Positions 8,879 through 9,431 of a stretch of DNA of 9,431 bases are shown piece by piece. The notes below the pieces were generated by a model. The model was not told the origin of the DNA, did not search any database, and saw nothing but the letters and a program-made list of their open reading frames with translations. Position numbers and translations under genes: made by a program. The first letter of the stretch is position 1, and each line of letters starts with the position of its first letter. The stretch is from an uncultured Collinsella sp. (GTDB lineage: Bacteria; Actinomycetota; Coriobacteriia; Coriobacteriales; Coriobacteriaceae), in assembly GCA_900555225.1 (NCBI GenBank), contig USKL01000042.1, positions 1 through 9,431 of the forward strand, given 5' to 3'.

Positions 8879-9225
8879 GTGGGTACGAAGTCGCTTTCTA
8901 CCCGGATGCTCTCAAGGATATTAAGCGTCTGGACGACTCCCAACGAAAGATCGTCCTTAAGGCTATAGAAAAAATCAGAACGAACCCATTGCCGCAGAAC
9001 GAAGGTGGATTCGGCAAGCCTCTTGGAAACAAGGCAGGTACGGATTTGACTGGCTTTATGAAAATCAAGCTCAGGGGAAGTGGCATTCGAATCGTGTACC
9101 GCCTCATCAGAATTAAAGAAAAGATGGCCATCGTAGTGGTAGGCGCTCGCGAAGACATGGAAGTCTACCGAACTGCTCAGAGACGAGAACTCGATTTCGA
9201 GAAATGGGCGGAAGAGAATATCTAG
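8875..9225 (+). CDS. Type II toxin-antitoxin toxin, RelE/ParE superfamily (RelE-type)
   Basis: A 116-residue probable mRNA interferase that cuts mRNA in the ribosomal A site when freed from its antitoxin. The sequence follows the RelE fold: an N-terminal strand YEVAFYPDALKDIKRL, helices, then FMKIKLRGSGIRIVYRL and IVVVGAREDMEVYRTAQRR. Aligned from memory with E. coli RelE, the functional residues K52, K54, R61, R81 and Y87 correspond to K63, K65, R72, R92 and Y98 at a constant offset of 11, so all five are present and the toxin is predicted active. Length exceeds RelE (95) through a longer loop around residues 38-58 (LPQNEGGFGKPLGNKAGTDL) and a C-terminal tail ELDFEKWAEENI. It overlaps the antitoxin by 4 nt. 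It could also be called a ParE-like protein, but the catalytic set argues for ribonuclease action. Confidence 0.91.
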   Translation: MSGYEVAFYPDALKDIKRLDDSQRKIVLKAIEKIRTNPLPQNEGGFGKPLGNKAGTDLTGFMKIKLRGSGIRIVYRLIRIKEKMAIVVVGAREDMEVYRTAQRRELDFEKWAEENI

Positions 9226-9260
9226 CTTTAACGATGAACGACGAGTGAGCGTTGGTGGGG

Positions 9261-9290
9261 CCCTGACGAATTAGATTCGTCAGGGTTTTT
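9261..9290 (+). terminator. Rho-independent terminator of the toxin-antitoxin operon
   Basis: CCCTGACGAAT (9261-9271) and ATTCGTCAGGG (9275-9285) form a perfect 11-bp stem around a TAG triloop, followed directly by TTTTT (9286-9290). It lies 35 nt after the toxin stop and closes the module. Confidence 0.93.
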
Positions 9291-9431
9291 CGCTGAACCA
9301 ATTGCCTTCAGTCTCCGTTGACCTTTCCTTCCAATTCATCAGCCAACGTACGTCATGGCAATTCCCGGTAGGTCGCAGGGCGCTTCGCGGGCGGGCCAGG
9401 CTTTATCTGAACGACTTTGCGAAGCAACCGG
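9291..9431. other. Unassigned terminal stretch
   Basis: No feature can be supported. On the minus strand a frame is open from the window edge for 30 codons to a double TGA at 9336-9341; it could be the 3' end of a convergent gene but has no recognisable motif. On the plus strand another frame is also open to the edge. Short inverted GCTTCGC/GCGAAGC copies (9382-9388, 9419-9425) are present. Confidence 0.3.

Noticed and set aside
9336..9431. Minus-strand frame open from the window edge, ending in a double TGA
   Set aside because: Only 30 codons are visible, no motif is recognisable and a plus-strand frame is equally open, so it cannot be called as a gene.

Overview
The window looks like chromosomal DNA from a high-GC Gram-positive bacterium. 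My best guess is a gut coriobacterium of the Collinsella type, judged from the GC-rich carAB genes, their protein sequence and the purine-rich ribosome binding sites. This is inference, because there is no rRNA or other taxonomic marker here.

Layout: (1) Positions 1-3902 hold the 3' part of carA and all of carB, the two subunits of carbamoyl-phosphate synthetase, in one tight operon. (2) Positions 3903-4170 are intergenic. They hold an 85-nt inverted repeat with a perfect 19-bp outer stem just after carB, then a perfect 38-bp DNA palindrome just upstream of the next operon. (3) Positions 4171-6282 encode a mannose-family (EII-Man/Sor) PTS permease as IIB, IIC and IID, with no IIA gene. (4) Positions 6279-7034, minus strand, encode a GntR/HutC-type repressor. 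It converges on the IID gene and shares a CTAG stop with it. (5) Positions 7159-8226, divergent from the regulator, encode a cytoplasmic HSL-type (alpha/beta-hydrolase fold-3) esterase, followed by a strong terminator. (6) Positions 8491-9290 are a complete type II toxin-antitoxin module with a Phd/YefM-type antitoxin and a RelE-type toxin. It has its own extended -10 promoter, operator-like inverted repeat and terminator. (7) The last ~140 nt hold nothing I can assign.

How it may work together: carAB is housekeeping (arginine and pyrimidine precursor). From about 4000 onward base composition falls from roughly 70% to roughly 50% GC in the lines I counted, and content becomes accessory: sugar uptake, a local regulator, an esterase and a toxin-antitoxin pair. 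The simplest reading is a small carbohydrate-use island downstream of carB. The permease would import and phosphorylate a sugar, borrowing an EIIA from elsewhere. The GntR protein would sense a sugar phosphate and control the PTS operon and/or the esterase. The esterase might remove an acyl group from the imported sugar or a related compound. The substrate cannot be read from the sequence.

I see no CRISPR array, tRNA, rRNA or transposase. The most unusual non-coding features are the 38-bp palindrome before the PTS operon and a pair of 13-nt complementary sequences immediately before and after the esterase gene. The upstream member of that pair overlaps the esterase ribosome binding site.
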